Made by a program: the position numbers and the translations under genes
Assembly: GCA_023150295.1 (NCBI GenBank)
Contig: JAKLLE010000017.1
Span: 1-55,446 of the forward strand
Origin: Giesbergeria sp.
GTDB taxonomy: Bacteria; Pseudomonadota; Gammaproteobacteria; Burkholderiales; Burkholderiaceae_C
Length of the DNA: 55,446 bases
Direction of reading: 5' to 3'
Shown here: piece by piece, positions 34,749-45,962 of the stretch
Layout: each line of letters opens with the position of its first letter
How positions within the stretch are numbered: the first letter of the stretch is position 1
Notes under the pieces: model-generated
Database searches by the model: none
The model's input: only the letters and a program-made list of their open reading frames with translations
What the model was told of the DNA's origin: nothing

Positions 34749-36158
34749 TTACGGGGATGGGCAGGTGGCCGCCTGGCAGAAAAACACGCTTGCCACAAAG
34801 AAGCGTGAAGTGCCAACGGGCTGCACCACCACCTCGTCAAACTGTGTTCCAGGCGGAGTCAGCGCGAGGTTTGTCAGCTGCGGAGAAGCAGGCATCGAGG
34901 TGGTGACATGCACCGACTGGATCAGGTTGCCTAGCGTGACCCCATCTTTCTTGAAGGTGATGGAGACAGCCACTGTGGTGTTGGATATGCCCAGCAGGCC
35001 CAAGGCGAAGCCCTTCGCCGTTTTGCCTGTGCCCAGGCGGAAGCTGAGGGATTCGGATGAATCCAGCGCCCGGTTGCTGCTGTTACCCGCGCCACACCCC
35101 GAACTGCACACGCCAAGGGCTTGGTAAGGGCCATCGGTGCTGATCTCTCCCCCCGTTGAGCTGATACGCACCGTGCCCAAATCAGTCGTCGGAAGATCAA
35201 TGAACGTCAGGCCCGAGCCGTTGCCTTTGGTATCGATGGCATTGGGGTTTTCCAGCAGCTTTTTGATCACATCGCCGGTTACGGACCCTGCCTCCGGCCA
35301 GTCTCTCGCCTCCCTGCCTGCCGCGAGGATAAGCTGGGAAATGGTCTCGAACAACAGCAAGTCGTCAAAATGCGCTGGCGCGCTCGCCGAATCGAGATCC
35401 ACGACATTCTCATCGCGCTGGACAAAGGGGGGCACAGGTGCCGGAGGAACGGTCGGTGCCTGCGCATTGACAAGTTCATCCGCACTGGCAGGAACCGGAA
35501 CACGCCCACCTCCAGGCAACCACGCACCCTGGCCACTGGCGCCATGGCTGACCAACACCCATGCCATCTGCGTTTGGTTGACACCACCCACACGCACACC
35601 AAGACCCGGTCGGGTTGCAGGGTCGAGATAGGTACCCGCGCCAGGCCCGGGCAGCACATCATGGGCTGCTGTGCACTGAAAATTGGGCGCCGTCGGAGCA
35701 GCCGGTGAACTTTCCACCGTATCGCATTCGGTCATGTCGGCCCCTCTGTCACGGGTCATGCCCGTGGGGCCGTCGTACACGCGGTAAGAAATTTTTCTTC
35801 CCCAGGCATCCAGGGCATCGTCGGCGCGCAACCCCAGACTCACCCAGGGCACCGTTCCATCGCGGTTGGTGCAAAGATCCACTGCTGTGGGCGGTACTGC
35901 CAGCCCAGCATCCAAAGCCCCGGCAGCCGGGCATGGCAAGCGCCCCTGGGTGGCCACAAAGGCATGCAGCGCTGCGCGAACGCGTTCCATGCGCACCTGG
36001 GTCTGTGTCACCCGTTCTTTGCGATCTTCTACCTGCCGCGCCATGCGAATGGCCAGCGTGGTTGCCGCCACCACCAGGAGCGTCACAATCATCGCAAGCG
36101 CAATTCCGCCCAGCTGCCTGGACCGCCAGGACTGCGTACAGAGTGGGGATGTTTGCAT
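34749..36158 (-). CDS. Large pseudopilin-like protein, possible pilus-tip adhesin
   Basis: A 469-residue protein with an N-terminal hydrophobic helix (GGIALAMIVTLLVVAATTLA, 17-36) preceded by RQLG, but without the Glu at mature +5, as in GspK/PilX-type tip subunits. It shares with its neighbour a motif set: GRLPCPA (around 72-78), VPW-x2-LGL-x3-DA-x-DAW, VSHGAxG and FDDLLLFETI. The extra C-terminal ~150 residues are beta-rich (SLSFRLGTGKTAKGFALGL, TVAVSITFKKDG, FDEVVVQPVG) and end in a cysteine-containing tail, resembling a carbohydrate-binding sandwich. Inference: a tip subunit with an adhesive head. Confidence 0.78.
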   Translation of the reverse strand: MQTSPLCTQSWRSRQLGGIALAMIVTLLVVAATTLAIRMARQVEDRKERVTQTQVRMERVRAALHAFVATQGRLPCPAAGALDAGLAVPPTAVDLCTNRDGTVPWVSLGLRADDALDAWGRKISYRVYDGPTGMTRDRGADMTECDTVESSPAAPTAPNFQCTAAHDVLPGPGAGTYLDPATRPGLGVRVGGVNQTQMAWVLVSHGASGQGAWLPGGGRVPVPASADELVNAQAPTVPPAPVPPFVQRDENVVDLDSASAPAHFDDLLLFETISQLILAAGREARDWPEAGSVTGDVIKKLLENPNAIDTKGNGSGLTFIDLPTTDLGTVRISSTGGEISTDGPYQALGVCSSGCGAGNSSNRALDSSESLSFRLGTGKTAKGFALGLLGISNTTVAVSITFKKDGVTLGNLIQSVHVTTSMPASPQLTNLALTPPGTQFDEVVVQPVGTSRFFVASVFFCQAATCPSP

Positions 36159-36182
36159 GGCCCTGTAGGGAATAACGTGGCG

Positions 36183-37076
36183 TCAGGGCGTCTTGCGGGG
36201 CCCCAGGCCCGCAGCCATGGCTACCGATATGACCGTGGGTCGCAACACGATGTCGTCGAAATATGCTGCGGGATTTTCTGCGTACTCGGCATCGATATAG
36301 AAATCACCAGGAGCTCCGGTACGCGGAGGAGACGCATTGAAGTTGAGGTTCTCCAAAGGTCCAGGACCGGGCCCATTGGCTGCATTCAGGTACACCCCTT
36401 CAGCAGTGTAGCCGCCGACCCTGTTGGCTCCATGGCTGATCAGCGCAAGAGCCGCTCCCGTCATCCCGGTTCGCGACGCCAGTTCAGGCGCAGCCCCAGG
36501 GTTACAGGCATTGGCGTTGCACACCCGAAAACCACTGGCCTGCAAAAAAGTCTGAATCTGTGGGGTCATGGTGGCCGGATCAAGACTGTGCATATCCATC
36601 CCTGCAGGGCGCGTCAATGCCGAAGCGGCCACCGTGGCGCCAGCCCAAACCCGGTAGGTGATCATGGTGTTCCAGGCGTCCATCGCATCACCCTGCGCCA
36701 ACCCCAGAGTACGCCAGGGCACCACCCCATTGTCCAGGCCGGCGGCAGTGCAGGCGGCAGTCCCTGGGTGGGGTTGTTCCAAGCCTTGCTCTGGGTTGCC
36801 AGCCGCCAAAGCACCGTTCGCCGGACACGGCAGTCGACCATTGACCACCACAAACCGCACCATGGCCTGCTCCAGCGCCTCCAGCTTGGCGCGGGTTTCC
36901 TTGCGGCGGTTGTTGTCCAGAAAAGTGTTGGTGGCGGGCAGGAAGACCGCAGCCAGCAGACCCACGATGAGCAGGACCAACGCCATCTCGACCAGCGAAA
37001 AGCCGCGCACCCCGTCCCCTCCGGCATGTGGAGGCCGTGATGTTGTGATGGCAGAACCGCTTGCTATATTTTTCAT
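36183..37076 (-). CDS. Large prepilin-like protein (pseudopilin)
   Basis: A 297-residue prepilin: a 25-residue leader ending RG, cleavage before FSLVE (G25/F26, Glu30 at +5), then the helix MALVLLIVGLLAAVFLP. The body has GRLPCPANGAL, VPWRTLGLAQGDAMDAWNT and YFDDIVLRPTV, shared with the following 469-residue protein, so the two are paralogues of different length. It is much larger than a typical major pilin. Oddity: its ATG (37076) and first codons (MKNIAS) are supplied by dispersed element copy D, and no Shine-Dalgarno is visible ahead of it. Confidence 0.82.
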   Translation of the reverse strand: MKNIASGSAITTSRPPHAGGDGVRGFSLVEMALVLLIVGLLAAVFLPATNTFLDNNRRKETRAKLEALEQAMVRFVVVNGRLPCPANGALAAGNPEQGLEQPHPGTAACTAAGLDNGVVPWRTLGLAQGDAMDAWNTMITYRVWAGATVAASALTRPAGMDMHSLDPATMTPQIQTFLQASGFRVCNANACNPGAAPELASRTGMTGAALALISHGANRVGGYTAEGVYLNAANGPGPGPLENLNFNASPPRTGAPGDFYIDAEYAENPAAYFDDIVLRPTVISVAMAAGLGPRKTP

Positions 37077-37119
37077 AGCTATTTGCGCTTGTGGATTGTG
37101 CGTTACCGCCCTATTTTTT
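37059..37119 (-). repeat. Dispersed 60-base element, copy D (mshK stop / pseudopilin start)
   Basis: A clear copy with a one-base length difference: AAAAAATAG at the left end gives mshK its last lysines and stop; AAGCGC, then TAGCTATG gives the pseudopilin its start codon, followed by AAAAATATAGCAA. It fills the whole 34-base gap between the two genes and more. Confidence 0.85.
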
Positions 37120-37599
37120 ATGCAACGTCCCTGGCGCCACCACGTCGTTCAGAACGGCGCCGGTGTCGCTGACCTGCTGCCCAGGGCGCAGCACGATGTC
37201 GCTCTCGCCGCTCAGGCGCAGGCGCACTTCGCCATGGTCGATGTGCACGGTGCGGCCCGCAAAGGGTTCACCGTGCTGCAGCATCTGGCCGTTGATCCAG
37301 GCGGTGGCGTTCTTGCGGCTCAGGGCCAGGCCGTCCAATTGGAAAACCGGGGGCGGAGCCTGCGGGGCCGACGCGGTGGGGGCTGTTGTCTGATCCACGC
37401 CGCCCGGTGGTGCTTTGCGCGCCGCCTCGATGCTGGCGCGCTGCTGCGGGGTGTAGAAAACGCGCGGCCACAGGCCGGCTGCTTCGGGGTCGCTGGGCTG
37501 CGGCACTGCACTGGCGGCGCCCGCCGGGCCCGCCAGCAGGCAGCCCCATGCGGCCAGCAGGGCGGCAAGGCGATGGGGCGCTGGAGCAGGGGATGGCAT
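37111..37599 (-). CDS. mshK: MshK-like pilus biogenesis protein
   Basis: A 162-residue exported protein with a signal peptide (RLAALLAAWGCLLAGPAGAA, about 9-28). The C-terminal region LDGLALSRKNATAWINGQML and DHGEVRLRLSGESDIVLRPG matches the strand pattern of MshK/GspB-type periplasmic domains, which carry a short OB-like fold beside the secretin. The assignment rests on weak motif similarity and position (after I and J homologues, 21 bases from mshJ). The C-terminal lysines and stop come from dispersed element copy D. Confidence 0.6.
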   Translation of the reverse strand: MPSPAPAPHRLAALLAAWGCLLAGPAGAASAVPQPSDPEAAGLWPRVFYTPQQRASIEAARKAPPGGVDQTTAPTASAPQAPPPVFQLDGLALSRKNATAWINGQMLQHGEPFAGRTVHIDHGEVRLRLSGESDIVLRPGQQVSDTGAVLNDVVAPGTLHKK

Positions 37600-37620
37600 G
37601 GCGGCGTACCTCAGGGTGGC

Positions 37621-38226
37621 CTACTTCGGGCCATTCTGGTCGGCACCAGAAAGCGGGTCAATGTGCAGAAAGTTGACACGGCAGCGCGCCGAAAGGCCCT
37701 CGGGCGTGGGTTGCTCGAACACGCAACCTGCCACACGCGAGACGAGGGCATGGCGCGATCGCAGTTGCTCCAGCACACGCAGCACCTCGATCTCGTGCAC
37801 ACGTGCAAACTGCAGTTCCAGCACATGGCGCTGCACGCGCGCCTGGGCGACGGCCGCCTGGGGCAGTTCCACGGCTTCAGGCGCGGCCAGGGTGAAGCTG
37901 ACCTGGCCCTGCAGATCCTGCTGCTGGAGGATGCGCAAGAGGTCCTCCACCCACACGGCACGCGGCTCGCCCCCCACCAGGCCGGCGGCCACCATCTGTT
38001 GGTACTGGCCCAGGTGGTTCTGCACGTCGGCTTGTTCGGCGCGGGCTTCCTCAAGCTGGCCTTGTGCGGCCTGCTGCGCAGCCTCGGCCTGTTGCCAGCC
38101 AGGGTAGAGGAAATGGCGTACGCCCCACAGCGCCAGCACGGCCACCAACTGGGCCACCAAGACGCCCGCCAAGACCAAGACAGCCGGCCGCACCAACGGA
38201 AAGACCACAGGCCACAGGCGCTTCAT
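37621..38226 (-). CDS. mshJ: MshJ/PilO-like inner-membrane pilus protein
   Basis: A 201-residue bitopic protein: one N-terminal membrane helix (about 14-36), a coiled-coil stretch (residues 45-75, many Gln/Ala/Glu) and a small alpha-beta domain (WVEDLLRILQQQDLQGQVSF). This is the PilO/GspM layout; it should pair with the preceding PilN/GspL-like protein to link the ATPase platform to the periplasm. The start overlaps the preceding stop by four bases. Confidence 0.68.
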   Translation of the reverse strand: MKRLWPVVFPLVRPAVLVLAGVLVAQLVAVLALWGVRHFLYPGWQQAEAAQQAAQGQLEEARAEQADVQNHLGQYQQMVAAGLVGGEPRAVWVEDLLRILQQQDLQGQVSFTLAAPEAVELPQAAVAQARVQRHVLELQFARVHEIEVLRVLEQLRSRHALVSRVAGCVFEQPTPEGLSARCRVNFLHIDPLSGADQNGPK

Positions 38227-39677
38227 GAGGGCTCCCCTCCATCGGCAGCAGCGCGCGGCCCCAGGCACCAGCGCCAGGCGCTGGCGGCGGCGTCGGTGGT
38301 GGCATTCTGGCCGCCCGCCAGGGCCGTGGCGCTTTCCAGGCGCACCGGGTCGGACTTGACCTGCCATTGCGGCCAGGCGGCCACCGACTGGCCCAGCGCC
38401 TCCAGCAACGCCTGGCGCTGGCGCGGCAGCAAACCGCCTTCGGGGCGGATTTCAAACTGCCATTCAGCCTGCAAGGGCGCATCGCCGGGTACCGCCGGAG
38501 CGGCCTGCGTGCCTGTGGCCTGCGCGCCGGGGCAGGCCTGGGCACGCAGGGTCTGCTCGGTGCGCACCAGTTGGGCCTGGGGGTGGGCCTGCAGCAACTG
38601 CCCCAGCATCCACAGCGGCTGCGCGGGGTCCAGGCCCTGCTGCAGTTCCAGGCGCTGCACGTCCAGGGCCAGGCGCAGCAGCGGCACGTTGATCTGGCGC
38701 TGTGCCAGGTCTTGGCGGAGGGCCTGGGCCTGGGCTTCCATGCTGGCGGCCTGCTGCACGCGGGCGCGGCTTTGCTCTGCGCCCCCCAGCAAGGCCTGGC
38801 CCTGCAGCGCCAATCCGGCCAGCCCGGCCAGCAGCACGACCACCGTGGCCACCCTGAGGCCCTGGCGCGCGCGCTGGGCCAGGTGGTGGCGGCGCACACC
38901 CGCAGCAGCCAGTTGCCCCGGCGCACGCTGGCCCGCCTGCGCCAACACTTCGGCCAGCAGGCTGGCGGCCTTGCGCGGCGCTACGGCGGGCAGCAGCGCA
39001 AGCCCCTGGTTCTGCAGGCTCTGGCCCAGTTCAGGCGAGGCGTCCATGGGCAGAACCTGCGGCCTGGTATCGCGCCCGATGGTGCGGTTGTCGGCCAGGT
39101 ATTTGAGGGTGAGCGCCACCTCGCGGGCCTGCAGCTCGGGTTCGGTTTCCAGCAGCAGGCGCGAGAACACGGGCACCCGGTCGTGCAGCAGCACCATGCG
39201 CATGCCATAAGGCAGGCACAGGCACAGCAGCAGCCAGCCCGGGCGCGGCAGGTGGGCCTGGCGCACAGCCCAGTGGGCCAGAAGGTAGCTCAGCGTCCAG
39301 ACGCCCTCGATGGGGTGCTGCGCCTGCACCAGCGCATCGAGCTGCCCCATCAGCGCCGAGGACGAAACGCCCACGGCATGCAACGCAAAGGGTTTGGGCA
39401 ACAGCGGCTGCGCCGAGGCGCCCTCCCAGCTTGCGTGCAGCGCCACATCGGGCAGCAAGGCCTGGTACCGCACCTGGATGTAGCTCTGCCGGTCCCCACC
39501 CATGAGGCCGGGCACCTCGATGCGCACATGGGTCTCTTCGACCAGGTCGGCCACCACGCGCACCCCAGAGGTTGCACCGGGCGGCGCGGGCAGGGCCTGG
39601 CCCCTGCCATCAAGCCACTGCGCCTGCGCCGGGTTGACCAGCAGCAGGTGGGTGCGGGAGGTGGAGCGCAACGTCAT
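38223..39677 (-). CDS. mshI: MshI/PilN-GspL-like inner-membrane pilus protein
   Basis: A 484-residue protein with a large cytosolic N-terminal part (1-270) of the actin-like PilM/GspL kind, one membrane helix (VATVVVLLAGLAGLALQ, about 276-292), a heptad-like Ala/Gln-rich segment (300-345) and a periplasmic ferredoxin-like end (WQFEIRPEGGLLPRQRQALL). That arrangement matches MshI or GspL, which recruits the assembly ATPase. The start overlaps the mshG stop and the stop overlaps the mshJ start, each by four bases. Confidence 0.7.
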   Translation of the reverse strand: MTLRSTSRTHLLLVNPAQAQWLDGRGQALPAPPGATSGVRVVADLVEETHVRIEVPGLMGGDRQSYIQVRYQALLPDVALHASWEGASAQPLLPKPFALHAVGVSSSALMGQLDALVQAQHPIEGVWTLSYLLAHWAVRQAHLPRPGWLLLCLCLPYGMRMVLLHDRVPVFSRLLLETEPELQAREVALTLKYLADNRTIGRDTRPQVLPMDASPELGQSLQNQGLALLPAVAPRKAASLLAEVLAQAGQRAPGQLAAAGVRRHHLAQRARQGLRVATVVVLLAGLAGLALQGQALLGGAEQSRARVQQAASMEAQAQALRQDLAQRQINVPLLRLALDVQRLELQQGLDPAQPLWMLGQLLQAHPQAQLVRTEQTLRAQACPGAQATGTQAAPAVPGDAPLQAEWQFEIRPEGGLLPRQRQALLEALGQSVAAWPQWQVKSDPVRLESATALAGGQNATTDAAASAWRWCLGPRAAADGGEPS

Positions 39678-40873
39678 GCCCGGATCTTGGAAATGGTGTC
39701 GTAAATGGGGCCCAGCACGGCCAGCATGATCCAGCCGAGGATCAGGCCCAGCACCACGGTGAGCACCGGCTCGATGAGCGCCTGCACGCGGCCGATGGAT
39801 TCATCGATGTCGCGCGTGAAGAAGTAGCTCACGTTGGCCAGGGCTTCATCGAGCGCACCCGTGGCCTCGCCCACGCGCAGCATGCGCACCACGAGCGAGG
39901 GGAAGAGGTTTTCCATGGCGAAGGCGTCACTGATGGAGGTGCCGGTGGCAATGCGCTCCCGGGCGCGCGCCAGGGCGCGCTGCACGGGCAGGTTGCTGGT
40001 GATTTTTTCGCAATAGCCCAGCGCCTCGATCACCGGGATGCCGGTGCGGTACATGAGCGCAAAGCTGTCCATCAGGCGCGCGAGGATGATCTTTTTGATG
40101 ACCGGCCCCACCGCCGGAATGGCCAGCACCGCCTGGTGCAGCTTGAAGCGCAGTTGCTCGTTGGCGCGCGCGGCCAGCGCCACGCCCACCACCAGCGCCA
40201 CAGGCGTGGGCAGGATGAGCCACCAGTAGCCCACAAAGGCCTCTGACAGCCAGATCAAGAGCCGCGTCTGCAGCGGTATCTCCTGCCCCATGTTGCGGAT
40301 GAAGCTGACCAGTTGCGGCACCAGGTACACCATGAGGAACACCACCACGCCGGAGATGGTCACGGTGACGAACGCCGGGTACATGAGCAGCTTCTTGGTC
40401 TGCGCCGCCAGCTCGGCCTGCCATTTGAGCGACCGCACCAGTTCCCCCATCACCTCGGCCAATTGGCCGGTGATTTCGCCCGAGCGCACCAGGTGCACCA
40501 TCACGTCGGTGAAGATGCCCGGGTCCTGGGCCATGGCGTCGGCCAGGGTGCTGCCGTTCTGGATGCGATCCATCAGGCTGGCGGCCACCTGGCGCAGCTC
40601 CAGGCTGTCGGCGCCGTCGCGCAGGTCCTGCAGGGCGCCGATCAGCGGCACGCCTGCGCGCAACAGCATCTGCATGTGGAACAGCAGGTTGATGAGCTCG
40701 CGCGCAGGCAGGCTGGCCAGGCGCAGGGCGCGGCTGCGCACCGTGGAAAAGCGGATCAGCGACAGGCCCGAGGCGCGCAACTGCGCCTGCAGGTCGGCCT
40801 CGTGCAGGGCAGTGAGTTCGCCCTTGACGATTTCGCCGCCCTCGTTGATGGCGCGGTAGCGGTAGCGTGGCAT
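39674..40873 (-). CDS. mshG: Type II secretion F-family platform protein (MshG-like)
   Basis: A 399-residue inner-membrane platform protein of the GspF/PilC family. Two T2SSF repeats are evident: FHMQMLLRAGVPLIGALQDL (about 64-83) and FALMYRTGIPVIEALGYCEK (about 272-291), each followed by a membrane helix; GEITGQLAEVM and GEATGALDEAL mark equivalent loops. It is the rotor contacted by the assembly ATPase. It starts 15 bases after mshE. Confidence 0.93.
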   Translation of the reverse strand: MPRYRYRAINEGGEIVKGELTALHEADLQAQLRASGLSLIRFSTVRSRALRLASLPARELINLLFHMQMLLRAGVPLIGALQDLRDGADSLELRQVAASLMDRIQNGSTLADAMAQDPGIFTDVMVHLVRSGEITGQLAEVMGELVRSLKWQAELAAQTKKLLMYPAFVTVTISGVVVFLMVYLVPQLVSFIRNMGQEIPLQTRLLIWLSEAFVGYWWLILPTPVALVVGVALAARANEQLRFKLHQAVLAIPAVGPVIKKIILARLMDSFALMYRTGIPVIEALGYCEKITSNLPVQRALARARERIATGTSISDAFAMENLFPSLVVRMLRVGEATGALDEALANVSYFFTRDIDESIGRVQALIEPVLTVVLGLILGWIMLAVLGPIYDTISKIRA

Positions 40874-40888
40874 GCGCGCTGTGCTCCG

Positions 40889-42630
<1,742 letters not shown>

Positions 42631-42634
<4 letters not shown>

Positions 42635-44166
42635 TGCGCCCACAGCTCCTGCAACTCGTCGATGCGCCGCTCCACCGCGCGCAGTGGCACGCCCGACGCC
42701 CCCGAAGCACCCTGTTGCAACGCCTGGCGGTACATGCGCACGGCCTCCTCGTAGCGCCGCGCCTGGTCCAGCGCCACAGCCAGGTTGTAGGCGTAGGCGG
42801 CATGGCCGGGGGCGAGCGACTGCGCCAGCGTCAGCGAGCCCAGGGCCTCGGGCCAGCGTCCCTGGCGGCCCAGCAGGTTGCCCAGCGCGGCCTGCGCCGC
42901 TGCATCGCGCGGGCGGGCCTGCACCCATTCCTGCAGGCGGCTTTCTGCCGTGGCGGGGTCGGAATCGGACAGGATGGCCAGCATGCCGGTGCGTGCGGTG
43001 TCGTTGTCGGGCCAGATCTGCAGGCTGCGCTGATAGGCAGCCCAGGCGGCTTCATGCTGGCGCTGGCGGTGCAGCGACACGGCCAGGCCCAGGGTGGCGT
43101 CAGGGTCATCGGGCCGCTCGGCCAGCACCTGCTGGTACAGCGCCTGGGCCTTGCCAGCGTCGCCCTGGCGCAGGGCGGCCCAGGCGGACTGCAACTGCGC
43201 CTGGGCCTGCGAGCGCACCAGTTGCGCTGCAGCAGCGCTGGCGACAGGGCTTGCAGGGGCCGCAGCCTCGGTAGCGGCCGTCAACGCGGCACGGCGCCGG
43301 GGTTCGGGCATGAGCGCCTCGGAAGGTTGCGGGCTGGAAGCGTCCTGGGCTGGCGGTGTACGGGCCGCAGGGGGCAGCGCAGTGGCGGCAGAGCGATCCG
43401 CCGGTGGCACCAAATCCTGCCTCGCAGGGGTTGCCACCACTGCAGGCACCGCCAACGGGGCAGGCGCAGGAAGGGGCGCAGCAGCCACCGCTTCCACTCC
43501 CGGCGCAGAGGCGGCGGGCGCAGTGGAGCCCGGTGCGGAGGCTGCTGGGTCCAGGGGCTGCGAGGCCGCGTCCGGCGGCGGCGCCACCTCCCCCTGTGCG
43601 GCGGCGGGTTCGGGCGCAGTGCCTGGAGCCATACCGACGGGCATGAGCCCAGCGCGCTGCTGCGATACCCAGTATTGCCAGCCCATCCAGGACAGCACGG
43701 CCAACGCCAGGCCTGCGATCAGCCCCCACACCATGCGCCGCCCGCGTGCGCCGTTGCGCTGCGGCGGTGCCGCAGCACCCACCATGGCCTGTGCGGCCTC
43801 GCGCGCCGCTGCGGGCGCCCTGGCGGGTGCCGCCGTTGCGGGGGTGGTGGCGCCCGCCACGTTGGCGGCAGGGGCTGGCGCACGCGCTGGCGCCGCAGTC
43901 CGCGGTGCTGGTGCCGCAGGCTCGGAAGTGGGCTGGGGCGGTGCCACCGCTTCAGGGGCTGGCGCTGGTTCGGCAGGCGTCGCGGGCGCTTGTGCCACAG
44001 CGGGCTCGGGCGCCGGGGCCAGCGTCAGTTCCAGCCCCTCGGGTGCTGAGGGCGATGTTGGCTCCGTGGCCTGCGCCTGATCCGACGGCGCTGCGCGCGG
44101 ATCCACGGCTTCCAGCGCCAAGGGTCTGTTTTGGCTGCGCTGCAGGGCTTCGAGCAAAAGGCTCAT
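42631..44166 (-). CDS. mshN: MshN-like TPR pilus biogenesis protein
   Basis: A 511-residue bitopic membrane protein. It has a short cytosolic start (MSLLLEALQRSQNRPLALEA), a long Pro/Ala-rich linker (22-135), a membrane helix (MVWGLIAGLALAVLSWMGWQ, 145-164), another Pro/Ala-rich region and a C-terminal TPR array (about 325-505; AWAALRQGDAGKAQALYQQV, AAQAALGNLLGRQGRWPEAL). The layout matches MshN. It overlaps mshL and mshE by four bases each. The low-complexity linker probably spans the periplasm towards the secretin. Confidence 0.78.
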
Positions 44167-45962
44167 GGCCGGCCTCCGGCAGCGGGTTCCTGCACAGCGG
44201 GAGCAGGCTTCATGCGCTCGGGCATGGGGCGCAGCGCTTCGCTCAGGTGCGGCTCAAAGGACTGGTGGTCCGCCGTGAGGCTGGCACTGGACACCACCGT
44301 GGGCCGCAAAAAGATGACCAGTTCGCTCTTGCTGCTGGCCTTTTTCTTGTATTTGAACAATTCGCCCAGGCCCGGCACGCTGCCGATGCCTGGGGTCTGA
44401 TCGGTAGTGCCCGACACATCGTCACGCATCAGCCCGCCCAGCACGGCCGTGTCGCCCGAGCGCACCTTGATGACCGACTCCATCTCGCGCGTCTGGATTT
44501 GCGGTATGCGGCTGCTGATTTCCGACACATTGATGCCATCGTTGCGCGCCTGGGCTAGGTAGATGGGCACAGCCGGGTCTTCCACGTAGCTGACCACGCG
44601 CGAGAGCGTGGGCCGCAGGATCAGCGTGACCTCATCCCCCTCGCCCACCTGCGGCATGACGCTCATGACCAGGCCCACCGACACCGTGTTGGGCGTGGAA
44701 GAGAGCGTGAACGTAGGGGCAGAACCGGACGATCCGGGCGTGTAGTTGGCCGAGAGCGTGAAATACACCAGATCCTCGGTGACCTTGAGCAAGGCAGCCT
44801 GGTTGTTGAGCGCACTGATCTTGGGGCTGGACAGCACCTTGGTGTTGCCAAAGGACTCCAGCAGGCGCAGCGCCACAAACAACTGCATGGTGCTGTTCTC
44901 ACCGATGCGCGTGTATCTGGGCGTGAGATTGGCCATGCTGGGAATGACGCCACTGACCGGCACGCCCGAGGGCATGGCCGTACCCGCAGGCCCCACCTGG
45001 AGCAGGGGCAGACCGTTGCGCACCAAAGACCAGTTGATGCCCTGCTGGTATTCGTCGGTCAGATTCACCTCGACGATGGTGGCCTCGATCATCACCTGGC
45101 GGCCCGCACTCTTCATGACACGGTCGACGAACTCGCGCACGCGCATGTGCTGGCGGTAGGTGGCGCGCACGGAGATGACGCCCGTTTCCGGGTTGGCGAT
45201 GACGGAGGCAGACTCCCGGAACCGCGCAGGCGCCGGGGCGGGCGTCACCGGCGCCGCAGCCCCGGCAGGCGCCGAAGCTGCGGGCGCTGGTGCCGCTGCC
45301 GGTGCAGCAGCCTCTCCCCCCTCAGGAATGATCTTGTCGGTTTCGCGCAGCAGATCGCGGATGTTCTGGGTCAGCGTTTCCCAAAAACGGTTGTGAGAGT
45401 TGTTGGTCAGTGTGCTGTTGGAGCTGTTGCCCGCCCCACCCCCGCTGCCACCACGCGCAATGCTGGTGCTGGCGCCGATTTCGCTGCGCGCCTCGCGCGC
45501 CACGTTGAGGTAGTCCACCCGGTAGTGGCGCAGCACAGGCGCATCGGGCATGACAAACAGGTTGCGCCCTTCCATCTCGTAGCGCATGTTCACCTGCAGC
45601 GCGGCGCGGTCCAGGATCTCGGGCAGGGTCTGGTCGATGGCATTCATGCTCACCGTCCCGGCCAGGTCGGGGTGCACGTCCAGGTTCAGGCGCGCATCGC
45701 GGGCAATGGCGAACAGCAGACTGCGGATGTCCACGTTGTGCACGCTGACGGAAAACACGTCGGCCTTGGCCCGCGCGGAGCTGGGCGGGGGCGGCAGCAA
45801 GGGCGCATCGACCAGCGCGGGGGGCTGCCCCTGCGCGGCAGCCTGGGGCCGCAGGTGGCCGCCCCCCGGTGCGGGCGCGTTGCTGGCACAGGCGGCCAGG
45901 CCCAGGGCCAGCAGCAGCACCAACGCGGGCTTCAGGGAGGGAGGCAGGGTTCCACACTTCAT
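44163..45962 (-). CDS. mshL: Outer-membrane secretin, MshL-like lipoprotein
   Basis: The 599-residue outer-membrane pore for the pilus. A lipoprotein signal is present (LGLAAC, acylated Cys at about 25). N-terminal secretin-STN domain (VHNVDIRSLLFAIARDARLN), MshL-type Ser/Gly/Asn-rich insert (about 175-195), N1-like domain (SASVIANPETGVISVRATYR), then the secretin core with the family closing region (TREMESVIKVRSGDTAVLGG) and the terminal VIFLRPTVV. It overlaps mshM and mshN by four bases. Confidence 0.92.
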   Translation of the reverse strand: MKCGTLPPSLKPALVLLLALGLAACASNAPAPGGGHLRPQAAAQGQPPALVDAPLLPPPPSSARAKADVFSVSVHNVDIRSLLFAIARDARLNLDVHPDLAGTVSMNAIDQTLPEILDRAALQVNMRYEMEGRNLFVMPDAPVLRHYRVDYLNVAREARSEIGASTSIARGGSGGGAGNSSNSTLTNNSHNRFWETLTQNIRDLLRETDKIIPEGGEAAAPAAAPAPAASAPAGAAAPVTPAPAPARFRESASVIANPETGVISVRATYRQHMRVREFVDRVMKSAGRQVMIEATIVEVNLTDEYQQGINWSLVRNGLPLLQVGPAGTAMPSGVPVSGVIPSMANLTPRYTRIGENSTMQLFVALRLLESFGNTKVLSSPKISALNNQAALLKVTEDLVYFTLSANYTPGSSGSAPTFTLSSTPNTVSVGLVMSVMPQVGEGDEVTLILRPTLSRVVSYVEDPAVPIYLAQARNDGINVSEISSRIPQIQTREMESVIKVRSGDTAVLGGLMRDDVSGTTDQTPGIGSVPGLGELFKYKKKASSKSELVIFLRPTVVSSASLTADHQSFEPHLSEALRPMPERMKPAPAVQEPAAGGRP

